The translations under genes and the position numbers were made by a program. Positions 52,796-61,446 of a stretch of 64,000 nt of DNA are shown here, in pieces. The notes under the pieces are model-generated. The model was given only the letters and a program-made list of their open reading frames with translations. It was not told the DNA's origin and did no database searches. The stretch is taken from positions 146,248 through 210,247 of the forward strand of contig NZ_QUHR01000004.1 in assembly GCF_003479605.1 (NCBI RefSeq). Direction: 5' to 3'. Each line of letters starts with the position of its first letter. Positions within the stretch are counted from its first letter, which is position 1. Source of the stretch: Roseburia sp. AF12-17LB. GTDB taxonomy: Bacteria; Bacillota; Clostridia; Lachnospirales; Lachnospiraceae.

Positions 52796-55700
52796 AGAAA
52801 CGATTATTCAGTATCCTGCTTGCTCTGTGCATGGTGCTCTGCCTTGTGTCGACCACGGCATTTGCCGAGAGCGAGACGGAAGAATCGCCTGTATGCACCT
52901 GCGAAACGGCCTGCACAGCAGAAGCAATGAACGCAGATTGTCCCATCTGCGGCGCAGAGGGCGCTTTGCCGGAAAACTGCGAATGCAGCGAGCCCATTGA
53001 GAACGCAGAGCCGGAAGGCGAAGAGAACGAAGAACAGCCGGAGACGGCCTTGACAGCGTTGAGCGGCGCGGGCGAGACGCCCGCCGCGAGCGGAGCGGTA
53101 ACAGAAGTCGGCAACGAGTCTGCCTTGACTGCGGCGATTGCAAATTCTGCTGTCAGCACCGTCAAGCTGACAGGGGACATTAGCATCAGCAACTCCCTGA
53201 CCGTCAACCGCACCGTGACGCTGGACCTGAACGGTCATGTGCTCAAATACGAGAGCGCAAACAAGGGCAGCGTGATTGTGGTCGAGGGCGGCGGGCAGCT
53301 GACGATCGAGGACAGCAATACGAGTAATCTCTCGCACAGATTCAATCCGAATGGCAAACTGTGGGTGCTGGACGAGGCAAGCGGCACAGAGACCGTCACC
53401 GGCGGCGTCATCACCGGCGGCACGGGCTATCCGATTCTGCTATATGGCTCCTACTACTATTATGGCGGCGGTGTGTATATCGCATCCGGCGGGCAGTTGA
53501 CCATGACCGGCGGCAATATTATCGGCTGCTCCGCGACGTACGGCGGCGGTGTACATATTGATGGTGAATCGGGTCAGTTCTCTATGTCCGGCGGCAGCAT
53601 CGCCGGATGCGTCGCCTCCATCATCGGCGGCGGTGTTCGTGCTTCCGGCACGTTCAAAATGTCAGGTCAGGCGGTCATTCGCAGCTGCACCGCCGAAAGC
53701 GCGACCCAATTTGTTTTCGGCGGAGGCGTATATGTCAACGGCAGCAGCAGCTTTGAAATGTCTGGTGAGGCAAAAATCAAAGGCTGTCAGGCAATCTCCA
53801 ACTCTTCCCATTCTTCCAACGGCGGAGGCGTATATGTCAGCAGCAGCAGCAGCTTTGTGATGTCTGGTGAGGCAAAAATCGAAGACTGTAAGGCAATCTC
53901 CAACTCTTCCAAATCTTCCAACGGCGGGGGTGTCTTTCTCGCAAACGGTACGTCGCTCACCCTGTCGGGCAACGCCGTGATTCAAAATTGCACGGCAACG
54001 AATTCCGTCAACTCCGGCGAAGCCTATGGCGGCGGTGTGCGCGCCTTTTATGTGAGGGAGATCACCTTGGCGGACAATGCGTGCATTGTCGGCTGTACTG
54101 CGGCAAACGGAAGCGGACTATACATCACCGGCTCTACGACACCTGGCAATGGGAAACTTTTCGCCAACGGCGGCTCGGTTAACGGCGACGTCGTGCTGGG
54201 AGATACAACAGAGGGTCCCTGTACCATTACAGGCTCCGGCGAGACTGTGTTCAAGGGCAAAGTGACCGTTACCCCCGGCAGCACCATCGAAAACGGTAAA
54301 TTCAACGGCGAGGTCATCAACAACGGAACCATCACCGGCGGCGTTTTTAACAGCACAGTTTCCGGCAGCGGTATCATCAACGGCGGCACATTTAACGGCA
54401 CCCCCGATCACATCACCGGCAGCGGCACGGAGACAGATCCCTATCAAATCAGCACCGCCGCGGGGCTGAAATGGTTCCGGGATAAGGTGAACGATGCAAA
54501 AACCGAAGAAGAAACCAAAATCTGCGCCGTGCTGACAGCAGCCATTGATTTGAATAACGAACCGTGGACGCCAATCGGAAACTATACCGAAGGAAATAAG
54601 ATTTACTACGAGGGCACATTTGACGGCGGCGGCCACACCATTTCCGGCCTGAACGTTACGGACAACTTCAGGTATGCCAGTCTGTTCGGTGCTGTAAAAG
54701 GCGGCACGATTAAAAACCTGACAGTGGCAGGTAACGTATCCCATAATTATAATTTGACGGGTCTAGCCTGTCACGTCGGCGGCATTGTGGGCGGCGCTTT
54801 GGATGCTGCGACGATTGAAAATTGCAGCAACAATTGCAGCGTTACTGGCGGCAGTGGCGATTATATTGGCGGTATTGCTGGCAGTAATATTGACAATGCG
54901 AGAATCATCGACTGCTATAATGTTGGCACAATTACCGGCACAATTAATGGAACTGGCGGTGTTACGTGGCTTAACATGGGCACGATCTCCAATTGCTACA
55001 ATGTTGGAACGATTAAAACACCCTATAATAGTGATGCTGTTGGCGAAATCGTTGGCCGTAATCATGGCACTGTAGAAAACTGCTACTATCTTGCCGGTAC
55101 GAACCTGAACGCAGTTGGCCAAAACAATAGTAATGGCAACATTACAAAAACAGAGTCCAAAACCGCCGCAAACTTCGCCAACGACACGGTGCTGGCGCTG
55201 CTCAAGGCTGACCGCGACAATTCTCCATGGGACAGCTGCCAGTATGTGGCTGCGGCAAAAATAACCCTGCCCGTGTTCAAGGGACAGGGCGATGAACATA
55301 CCCACAATGGGAACTGGACATCGAACGACAACGGCACCCACAGCCGCCGCTGCACCTGCAATGTCGTGGAAACACAAAACTGCTCCGGTGGCACGGCAAC
55401 CTGCACCCAAAATGCCGTCTGTGAGTTTTGCAAGGCTGAGTATGGCGAAAAGCTGCCCCACGACTTCACGGCGGAGACCGTGGATGCAAAGTACCTGAAA
55501 TCCGCCGCCACCTGCACGGAAAAGGCGGTCTACTACAAGTCCTGCGCAGTCTGCGGTCTGAGCTCCGAGGGCACGGCGGATGAGGCGACCTTCTTCTCCG
55601 GCAATGCGCTGGACCACAACTGGGGCGCTTGGACGCAGAACAGCGATGAAAAGACACACACCCGAATCTGTAAGCGTGACACCAGCCATACGGAAACCGA

Positions 55701-56187
55701 GAATTGCATCGATGCAAACAAAGACCACAAATGTGATATCTGCGATTATATAATCAGCGAGTGTGCAGACGATAACAAAGACCACAAGTGTGATTATTGC
55801 GGCAAGAAGCTGATTGAGCACACCGGCGGGAAAGCGACCTGCAAGGACAAGGCAAAGTGCGAAGTCTGCGGTGCGGAATACGGTGAGCTTGATGCGAAGA
55901 ACCACACCGACTTAAAGCACTTCCCGGCAACTGCGGCGACCAAGACCACCGAGGGCAATATCGAGTACTGGTACTGCGAAGGCTGCGGTAAATATTACAG
56001 CGACAAGGACGGTACAAAGGAAATCAAAAAAGCCGACACCGTAACGGCGAAGCTGAAGGACGATTCCAAATCTCCGCAGACCGGCGATACAAGCAACCTT
56101 GCTTTGTGGATTGCCCTGCTGTTTGTCAGCAGCGGTGCTGCCATTGGTACAACGGTTGTCAGCAGAAAGAAAAAGTACAACAAATAA
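52792..56187 (+). CDS. Large cell-wall-anchored surface protein
   Basis: A 1131-residue secreted protein: signal peptide (residues 1-25), an acidic Cys-rich segment (~37-70), and a Gly-rich, beta-helix-like region (~145-470) with SGGQLTMTGGNIIGC-type units. A segment with GGIVGG-type repeats (~660-750) follows, then a Lys/Asp/Cys-rich part with a repeated DNKDHKCD motif. The C-terminal anchor is SPQTG (residues ~1094-1098, a variant of LPxTG), a membrane span and a Lys-rich tail. Long GC-rich codon use differs from the window. It could be an adhesin. A sortase is required; the ICE sortase at 28.4 kb is one candidate. Confidence 0.82.
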   Translation: MKKRLFSILLALCMVLCLVSTTAFAESETEESPVCTCETACTAEAMNADCPICGAEGALPENCECSEPIENAEPEGEENEEQPETALTALSGAGETPAASGAVTEVGNESALTAAIANSAVSTVKLTGDISISNSLTVNRTVTLDLNGHVLKYESANKGSVIVVEGGGQLTIEDSNTSNLSHRFNPNGKLWVLDEASGTETVTGGVITGGTGYPILLYGSYYYYGGGVYIASGGQLTMTGGNIIGCSATYGGGVHIDGESGQFSMSGGSIAGCVASIIGGGVRASGTFKMSGQAVIRSCTAESATQFVFGGGVYVNGSSSFEMSGEAKIKGCQAISNSSHSSNGGGVYVSSSSSFVMSGEAKIEDCKAISNSSKSSNGGGVFLANGTSLTLSGNAVIQNCTATNSVNSGEAYGGGVRAFYVREITLADNACIVGCTAANGSGLYITGSTTPGNGKLFANGGSVNGDVVLGDTTEGPCTITGSGETVFKGKVTVTPGSTIENGKFNGEVINNGTITGGVFNSTVSGSGIINGGTFNGTPDHITGSGTETDPYQISTAAGLKWFRDKVNDAKTEEETKICAVLTAAIDLNNEPWTPIGNYTEGNKIYYEGTFDGGGHTISGLNVTDNFRYASLFGAVKGGTIKNLTVAGNVSHNYNLTGLACHVGGIVGGALDAATIENCSNNCSVTGGSGDYIGGIAGSNIDNARIIDCYNVGTITGTINGTGGVTWLNMGTISNCYNVGTIKTPYNSDAVGEIVGRNHGTVENCYYLAGTNLNAVGQNNSNGNITKTESKTAANFANDTVLALLKADRDNSPWDSCQYVAAAKITLPVFKGQGDEHTHNGNWTSNDNGTHSRRCTCNVVETQNCSGGTATCTQNAVCEFCKAEYGEKLPHDFTAETVDAKYLKSAATCTEKAVYYKSCAVCGLSSEGTADEATFFSGNALDHNWGAWTQNSDEKTHTRICKRDTSHTETENCIDANKDHKCDICDYIISECADDNKDHKCDYCGKKLIEHTGGKATCKDKAKCEVCGAEYGELDAKNHTDLKHFPATAATKTTEGNIEYWYCEGCGKYYSDKDGTKEIKKADTVTAKLKDDSKSPQTGDTSNLALWIALLFVSSGAAIGTTVVSRKKKYNK
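53719..53922 (+). repeat. Two 102-bp tandem repeats in the surface protein gene
   Basis: Near-identical units at 53719-53820 and 53821-53922 encode 34-residue repeats (GGGVYV..SSSF.MSGEAKI); a third, partial unit starts at 53923. The unit keeps the reading frame, so copy number could vary by slippage. Confidence 0.85.
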
Positions 56188-56224
56188 TTGAATAGCGTTC
56201 CCTTGCTCCAGCTTCCGAGCAAAA

Positions 56225-56256
56225 CAAAAGCGTCGTAGCAATACGGCGCTTTTGTC
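56225..56256 (+). terminator. Terminator after the surface protein gene
   Basis: CAAAAGCG.CGT and ACG.CGCTTTTG pair around AGCAAT, 37 bases after the stop. Between here and lexA (56188-56544) there are only this hairpin, a tiny frame at 56300-56356 behind GGAGG (18 aa) and the next terminator. Confidence 0.75.
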
Positions 56257-56416
56257 GGAGAAAGAAAATAGCGGATAGAATTATTTTGGAGGAATGAAAA
56301 TGAAGAAGAAACTTCTCGGTAAGAATCCGGAACTTGTATTGTATAAGAAAAGATGAAAATAGAGAAAAATAGTAAGCCATTGGAGTTAATGATTTCAGTG
56401 CAAGCAAAGGAATTTT

Positions 56417-56448
56417 GAGGTGTTAGCAAATTGCGACACCTCTTTTCT
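56417..56448 (+). terminator. Terminator upstream of lexA
   Basis: GAGGTGT pairs with ACACCTC, with GCAA/TTGC inside, followed by TTTTCTTTT. It separates the upstream remnants from the lexA promoter region. Confidence 0.75.
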
Positions 56449-56544
56449 TTTACGAAAAACCTACTTGAAAAATTTTTCGTATCAGGTATAATAAAACTAT
56501 CGAAAGCAAACTGCTTCTGATAGAAAAGAAAGTGAGGTGCAGGT

Positions 56545-57144
56545 ATGAGAAGCAAGAGTCCTGAACTTATGAGTGAAATAAAAAAGTATATCGAGGATTA
56601 TTACCTGCAAAACAGACAATCCCCATCGACTACAAAAATTGCTGAAGCTGTTGGCATTGCCAGAGGTACAGCATATAAATACTTAGTAGAGATGGCTGAG
56701 AAGAATATGATTGAGTACGACGGACAGGAGATTCGCACCAATGTGACCCGTAAGTACAGTGGCGAACAAACACAGACACCGATTGTAGGTTCTATTCCTT
56801 GTGGCAGTCCTCAGTATGAGGAAGAAAATATTGAAGAATATGTATCACTTCCTACTGCTATTTTCGGCAAAGGAGATTTCTTCATATTAAGAGCAAGCGG
56901 TCAGTCTATGATTGAAGCAGGGATTGATGACGGCGACCTTGTGGTTGTTAAAAAGCAGGTAGAAGCCAAAGAGGGCGATATAGTAGTTGCCCTTGTGGAT
57001 AATCAGAATACATTGAAACGGTACTTCCGAGATGATGAGAATAAGAAAATCATTCTCCATCCGGAAAATAAGAAGATGAAAGACATCATTGTAGATGAGT
57101 GCTGCATTCAGGGTGTGGCTTGTCACATCATCAAAGAACTATAA
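56545..57144 (+). CDS. lexA: LexA-like SOS repressor
   Basis: A 199-residue LexA: winged-helix domain (KKYIEDYYLQNRQSPSTTKI, then RGTAYKYLVEMAEKN) and an S24 peptidase domain. The cleavage site reads IPCG (Cys-Gly rather than Ala-Gly), the Ser is in ASGQSMIEAG and the Lys in TLKRYF. ATG 56545 follows AGTGAGGTG. Its sequence differs from the S24 repressors of the element module, so it is a separate LexA lineage. It is followed by a small gene and an ImmA-like protease, a phage/island type of regulatory set. Confidence 0.88.
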   Translation: MRSKSPELMSEIKKYIEDYYLQNRQSPSTTKIAEAVGIARGTAYKYLVEMAEKNMIEYDGQEIRTNVTRKYSGEQTQTPIVGSIPCGSPQYEEENIEEYVSLPTAIFGKGDFFILRASGQSMIEAGIDDGDLVVVKKQVEAKEGDIVVALVDNQNTLKRYFRDDENKKIILHPENKKMKDIIVDECCIQGVACHIIKEL

Positions 57145-57158
57145 CAGAGGACAGACGA

Positions 57159-57278
57159 ATGAGAACACTTGAAGGAATTCGCTATCTAATCAATTTGGAT
57201 AGTGCGGAAATACAACAGAACTTTGCCGGAGGAGTTGCACCGCCGGACAAGGTGGAGTCGGAGGTGGACACAACTTGA
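57159..57278 (+). CDS. Small 39-aa protein between LexA and ImmA genes
   Basis: A short frame (MRTLEGIRYLINLDSAEIQQ, acidic end) starting 14 bases after lexA with CAGAGG upstream, and overlapping the TTG start of the metalloprotease gene (TTGA). Tight coupling supports it as real. No family recognised. Confidence 0.5.
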   Translation: MRTLEGIRYLINLDSAEIQQNFAGGVAPPDKVESEVDTT

Positions 57279-57973
57279 GTATTTATATGTCAAGAGCCGA
57301 GTTGGAAGAAATCAGCGAAGGCTTGATAACAGCTTATGCTAATAAGTTTAGCAATCGAGTGATTCAATCCATCGACATAGAACATTTCATTACAGAATTT
57401 CTTATGTTACGAATTGAATACGCTTCTTTCGCAGAAGATGATGCAGGCAGGATTGGTTTTCTGGCAGATGGAGCAACACCACTGCTGATACATCAGGACG
57501 GAAAAATTATTCCCTTTGTTTTCCCGAAAGATACCATCATACTTGATAAATTTCTTCTTGCCGAAAAGGAGCAAGGACGTCGCAGGTTTACAATGGCACA
57601 CGAAGCGTCACATCATATCTTGAGTAAGATGTATGCAATGCCGAGTGAAGGACGCTTTCATGCAGAGTATGACAGTGAGCGTAGTTATTCCAAAGAGGAA
57701 CTGGCTCAGATGTTTGCGTCTGTTGAGTGGCAGGCAGATACAATGGGAGCTTCGCTTCTTATGCCGAGAAGGATTATTGAAAATGCCTTGGCGAAATATA
57801 ATCAGTCAAATCCGATAAAAGTTTATGGTGATAATACCATTGCTTCAAAGGAAAAAGCAATTATTCGTAGAATGGCAGCTTATATCGGAGTATCTTATAC
57901 AGCCTTGGTTATCAGATTGAGAGATATGGGACTATTTGAGTATCACAATATCCTTGAATACATTTCCAATTAA
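57275..57973 (+). CDS. ImmA/IrrE-family metallopeptidase
   Basis: A 232-residue zinc protease with the HExxH motif in MAHEASHHIL (about residue 109), the family hallmark. The adjacent region (PLLIHQDGKIIPFVF) and the helical C-terminus fit ImmA/IrrE. Members cleave repressors after DNA damage in ICEBs1-like systems. A LexA-type repressor lies upstream, suggesting such a pair. TTG 57275 overlaps the previous stop; ATG 57287 is an alternative. Confidence 0.88.
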   Translation: MSIYMSRAELEEISEGLITAYANKFSNRVIQSIDIEHFITEFLMLRIEYASFAEDDAGRIGFLADGATPLLIHQDGKIIPFVFPKDTIILDKFLLAEKEQGRRRFTMAHEASHHILSKMYAMPSEGRFHAEYDSERSYSKEELAQMFASVEWQADTMGASLLMPRRIIENALAKYNQSNPIKVYGDNTIASKEKAIIRRMAAYIGVSYTALVIRLRDMGLFEYHNILEYISN

Positions 57974-57980
57974 TTAAATC

Positions 57981-58388
57981 TTGGAGGTGTTTCGCAATGA
58001 GGTTACTAATGATATTACAAAAGAACGATTTGGAGATCAGTGGATGTTACATTTAATGGATAATATCTGTAGAATCATGGAAATTATCAAATTCCGTATT
58101 CCAGATGTGGAAATTTTTATCATGGCGTTTTATCCTGCAAATCTTCACCTGCCATGGCAGACAGAACAATCAATCCAATGGATGAAACTCCGTACTCCTG
58201 AAAATCTTATATTATGTAATCATCGATTAAAAGAAATAGCAGAAAAATACGGTTGTCGTTACCTTGATTGTAATGAAGCACTTGTTGATGAACATGGTGA
58301 ACAGAAATCGGAGTATGCCATTGATGGTGTACATATGTATGCAAATGGATATTTGAATGTTTTTAAGTCTTTAAAGCCTTATTTGTAA
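57981..58388 (+). pseudogene. Truncated SGNH/GDSL hydrolase
   Basis: About 128 residues that match the C-terminal half of SGNH hydrolases: a TNDITKERFGDQW block in place of the GTND motif, and the DGVHM Asp-His dyad near the end (YAIDGVHMYANGYLNVFK). The N-terminal half with the nucleophile Ser is missing. The 5' part of the frame starts without a sensible start codon context, so the gene was cut at its 5' side. Confidence 0.7.
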
Positions 58389-58589
58389 TTCATGAAAGGG
58401 TTTTATTAGTGGAACAAAAAGTAAACAAATCGGAATTTCGAGGTGATACAGAATGCAGCACGAGTGTAAAATAAGAAAAAACTTCTGGGACAGATTTTCT
58501 AAAATGTAGCAAACTTCATCAAATCTTTATTTTTCCCTGATAGATTATATTTCAGTAAGAAATAAAATATAGAAGGAAGGATAGAAAAG

Positions 58590-59303
58590 ATGGAAATGAT
58601 GTTGCAGACACAAAATCTATGTAAATATTTTAAAAAGCAGAAAGCGGTAAATAATGTTTCACTCAATATAGAAAAAGGACAGATTTATGGACTGCTTGGA
58701 CCGAATGGCGCTGGTAAATCTACCACGTTGAAAATGTTGACCGGTATGATGAAACCTACTGCAGGAAAGATTTACTTTGATGGAAAACTTTGGGATAGGA
58801 AAGATTTATCAAAAATAGGAGCGTTAATTGAGAATCCGCCTATTTATGAAAATCTTTCCGCCAGAGAGAATTTGAAGGTAAGACAATTATTGCTTGGTAC
58901 AGATGAAAACAGAATTGATGAGGTTTTGCAGATTGTATCACTTACAAACACCGGAAAGAAGAAAGCAGGACAGTTTTCTTTGGGAATGAAGCAAAGACTA
59001 GGCATTGCAATGGCATTGCTTGGAGAACCGGAACTTTTGATATTGGATGAACCTACGAATGGATTAGATCCAATAGGAATCGAGGAATTACGAGAGCTGA
59101 TTCGGTCTTTTCCGGAACAGGGAATCACTGTAATTCTCTCCAGTCATATTCTCTCGGAGGTACAGTTACTTGCAGATAAAGTTGGGATTATTTCAGGTGG
59201 AATCTTAGGATACGAAGGAGCATTAAAGCAGGGAGATAATCTTGAAGATTTGTTTATGAATGTGGTAAGAAAAAACCAGAAAGCAGGTGAAATCCATGGT
59301 TAA
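58590..59303 (+). CDS. LanF-type ABC transporter ATPase
   Basis: A 237-residue ATPase of the lantibiotic immunity/BcrA type. Walker A is GPNGAGKST, signature SLGMKQRLG, and Walker B LLILDEPTNGLD. ATG 58590 follows AAGGAAGG. The gene leads a five-gene operon with two permeases, response regulator and kinase, the order of the CprABC-RK/NisFEG-RK group. It would energise extrusion of cationic antimicrobial peptides from the membrane. Confidence 0.92.
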   Translation: MEMMLQTQNLCKYFKKQKAVNNVSLNIEKGQIYGLLGPNGAGKSTTLKMLTGMMKPTAGKIYFDGKLWDRKDLSKIGALIENPPIYENLSARENLKVRQLLLGTDENRIDEVLQIVSLTNTGKKKAGQFSLGMKQRLGIAMALLGEPELLILDEPTNGLDPIGIEELRELIRSFPEQGITVILSSHILSEVQLLADKVGIISGGILGYEGALKQGDNLEDLFMNVVRKNQKAGEIHG

Positions 59304-60027
59304 TATTATAAAAGCAGAACATCAAAAAGCCAAAAGAACCATGCGAAAAAAGTTTATCTGGGGATTTCCTCTTCTTACATTTGTCATGGCATTTATATTT
59401 ACTCTTGGGATGACAAATGCTTATGCAGAAAGTGTTTGGAACTGGTGGTATACACTTTTGCTGCCGGGGATGATTGCCCTATTTTGTTATCTTTCTGTGG
59501 CGCAGGAGAAAAAGATAAAATACTATCATTTAACGACTATTCCAACAGACAGAAGAAAATTGTTGCTGGGGAAAATTATTTATATTGGGTGCATGATTCT
59601 GTTTTCCAATGTGATTGTGTTTGCAGGAGCAACGCTTGGAGGCTTTCTTCTAACGACACATGTTCCGGTGAAAGGAGCGTTGATTGCAGTATTGTTTCTG
59701 ACGTTTTCTGAGTTATGGGAGATTCCGGTAGCTTTATTTTTAAGTGAACGATTTGGAATGATTGTAAACCTGTTCGTCTGCCTATTTATTACCGTCAGCG
59801 GTGTGGTAATATCACAAACCAGAATCTGGTATGTACTTGTTTCTGCAATCCCTATGCGAATGATGTGCCCGTTGCTTCATGTTTTACCAAATGGACTTGC
59901 CGCAGAAGCAGGGAATCCTCTTTTGGATACGGGAGTCATTGTTCCGGGAATGTGTCTCTCAATCATCTGGTTTGTTTTTGTAACGGTTCTGTTTTTGAAA
60001 TGGTTTGAGAGAAGAGAGGTGAAATAA
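59296..60027 (+). CDS. LanE-type ABC transporter permease
   Basis: A 243-residue membrane protein with six hydrophobic segments (for example FIWGFPLLTFVMAFIFTLGM), resembling the LanE/MutE permeases. The ATG overlaps the LanF stop. The conserved N-terminal block (IIKAEHQKAKRTMRKKF) is typical of this subfamily. It would form half of the immunity transporter channel together with LanG. Confidence 0.85.
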   Translation: MVNIIKAEHQKAKRTMRKKFIWGFPLLTFVMAFIFTLGMTNAYAESVWNWWYTLLLPGMIALFCYLSVAQEKKIKYYHLTTIPTDRRKLLLGKIIYIGCMILFSNVIVFAGATLGGFLLTTHVPVKGALIAVLFLTFSELWEIPVALFLSERFGMIVNLFVCLFITVSGVVISQTRIWYVLVSAIPMRMMCPLLHVLPNGLAAEAGNPLLDTGVIVPGMCLSIIWFVFVTVLFLKWFERREVK

Positions 60028-60028
60028 G

Positions 60029-60769
60029 ATGATTGGAAGATCTCTTAATGCAGACTTGCGAAAGATGAAAGGAACATCTGTGATTCTGGCACACTTACTG
60101 ATTCCGATTATAACCAGCGTTATATTTTTAATATATTACTTTTTTTCACCATGGAATGAAAATATGAAAGTGATTGCATTTTATCAGGCAATAGGAGCAG
60201 GACTTCCGGTACTTATTGGAATTTTTACAGCAAGTGTGATGGAACAGGAACAAAATGCAGGTGATTTTCAAAATCTGTTGTCTTTACCGGATAAACCTGC
60301 AGCATTTTTATCGAAACTGTTGATGCTACTGGTTTTGTGTCTGTGCTCTATCCTATTGACAGCAATCATATTCGGAATTGGATTTGGAAGAATCGCATCA
60401 AGCGATATCGAAATCATGAAAGGATGTATATTTGCAGCATTGCTGCTGTGGGGAAGCAGTGTTCCACTTTATCTGTGGCAGCTGATTCTGGCTTTTCAGT
60501 TTGGAAAAGGGGTATCCATTGGAGCAGGGATTATATCAGGACTAATTAGTGCATTGATGCTTACCGGACTTGGAGATTATGTGTGGAAATATGTATTTGT
60601 CTGCTGGACGGGTAGAGTACCATATACTTATCTGCAATCTGTATTGGGAGAAACTAGTGTAGGTGAATGGTTGTCATTCATACCAGGTTGCTTAATATTT
60701 ACAGGGATTAGTATGGTATACTATTTTTGGTGGGTAAACCACTGGGAAGGAAACAGAATATCGGAATAG
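60029..60769 (+). CDS. LanG-type ABC transporter permease
   Basis: A 246-residue membrane protein with six segments, starting one base after LanE. The blocks DLRKMKGTSVILAHLLIP and FYQAIGAGLPVLIGIFTASV match LanG/MutG permeases. Together with LanF and LanE it completes the transporter. No break is visible. Confidence 0.85.
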   Translation: MIGRSLNADLRKMKGTSVILAHLLIPIITSVIFLIYYFFSPWNENMKVIAFYQAIGAGLPVLIGIFTASVMEQEQNAGDFQNLLSLPDKPAAFLSKLLMLLVLCLCSILLTAIIFGIGFGRIASSDIEIMKGCIFAALLLWGSSVPLYLWQLILAFQFGKGVSIGAGIISGLISALMLTGLGDYVWKYVFVCWTGRVPYTYLQSVLGETSVGEWLSFIPGCLIFTGISMVYYFWWVNHWEGNRISE

Positions 60770-60783
60770 AATCGAGGGAAACT

Positions 60784-61446
60784 ATGGCAAAAATACTGGC
60801 AGTTGATGATGAACCGGCAATTCTGGAAATGATAGAAAGCATTTTGAATAAGGATGGACATCTGGTTACCAAAGTAAGTGATCCACTAAAAATTAATATG
60901 GAAGAATTACATCGTTATGACCTGATTTTACTGGACATTATGATGCCTGGAATTGATGGCTTCGAATTATGCAAAAGAATCAGGGCACTTGTGGATTGTC
61001 CGATTTTGTTTCTTACGGCAAAAACGGAGGAAAACAGTCTGGTAAACGGACTTTCTTTAGGAGCAGATGATTATATTTCAAAGCCATTTGGAGTGATGGA
61101 ACTTCGGGCAAGGATTCATGCACATCTTAGAAGAGAGCACAGGGAACATTCTGTCCGGATGGTTTTAGGGAGAGTCTGCATTCAGATGTCTCAAAAGAAA
61201 CTATTGGTTGATGATAAGGAACTTCCTCTTACGAAAGCGGAGTACGAAATTTGTGAATTCCTGGCTAAAAACAGGGGACAGGTTTTCTCGAAAGAACAGA
61301 TTTTAGAAGAGGTCTTTGGTTTTGACAGTGAGAGTAATGACAGTACCATTATCACGCATATCAAAAATATAAGAGCAAAATTTGCGGATTATGATTATAC
61401 ACCGATAAAAACAGTCTGGGGGATTGGATATAAATGGGAAGAGTAA
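60784..61446 (+). CDS. OmpR-family response regulator
   Basis: A 220-residue response regulator. The phosphoacceptor Asp is in LILLDIMMPGIDG, with the Lys in YISKPFGVMEL, and the winged-helix output domain (AEYEICEFLAKNRGQVFSKE) follows. ATG 60784 follows CGAGGG. It is adjacent to LanG and overlaps the kinase by 13 bases. It likely activates the transporter operon in response to antimicrobial peptides. Confidence 0.92.
   Translation: MAKILAVDDEPAILEMIESILNKDGHLVTKVSDPLKINMEELHRYDLILLDIMMPGIDGFELCKRIRALVDCPILFLTAKTEENSLVNGLSLGADDYISKPFGVMELRARIHAHLRREHREHSVRMVLGRVCIQMSQKKLLVDDKELPLTKAEYEICEFLAKNRGQVFSKEQILEEVFGFDSESNDSTIITHIKNIRAKFADYDYTPIKTVWGIGYKWEE

Noticed and set aside
54763..55905. 380-residue minus-strand open frame inside the surface protein gene
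   Set aside because: It lies opposite a well-supported gene with signal peptide and anchor. GC-rich codon use makes long antisense frames common; no RBS or domain is seen.
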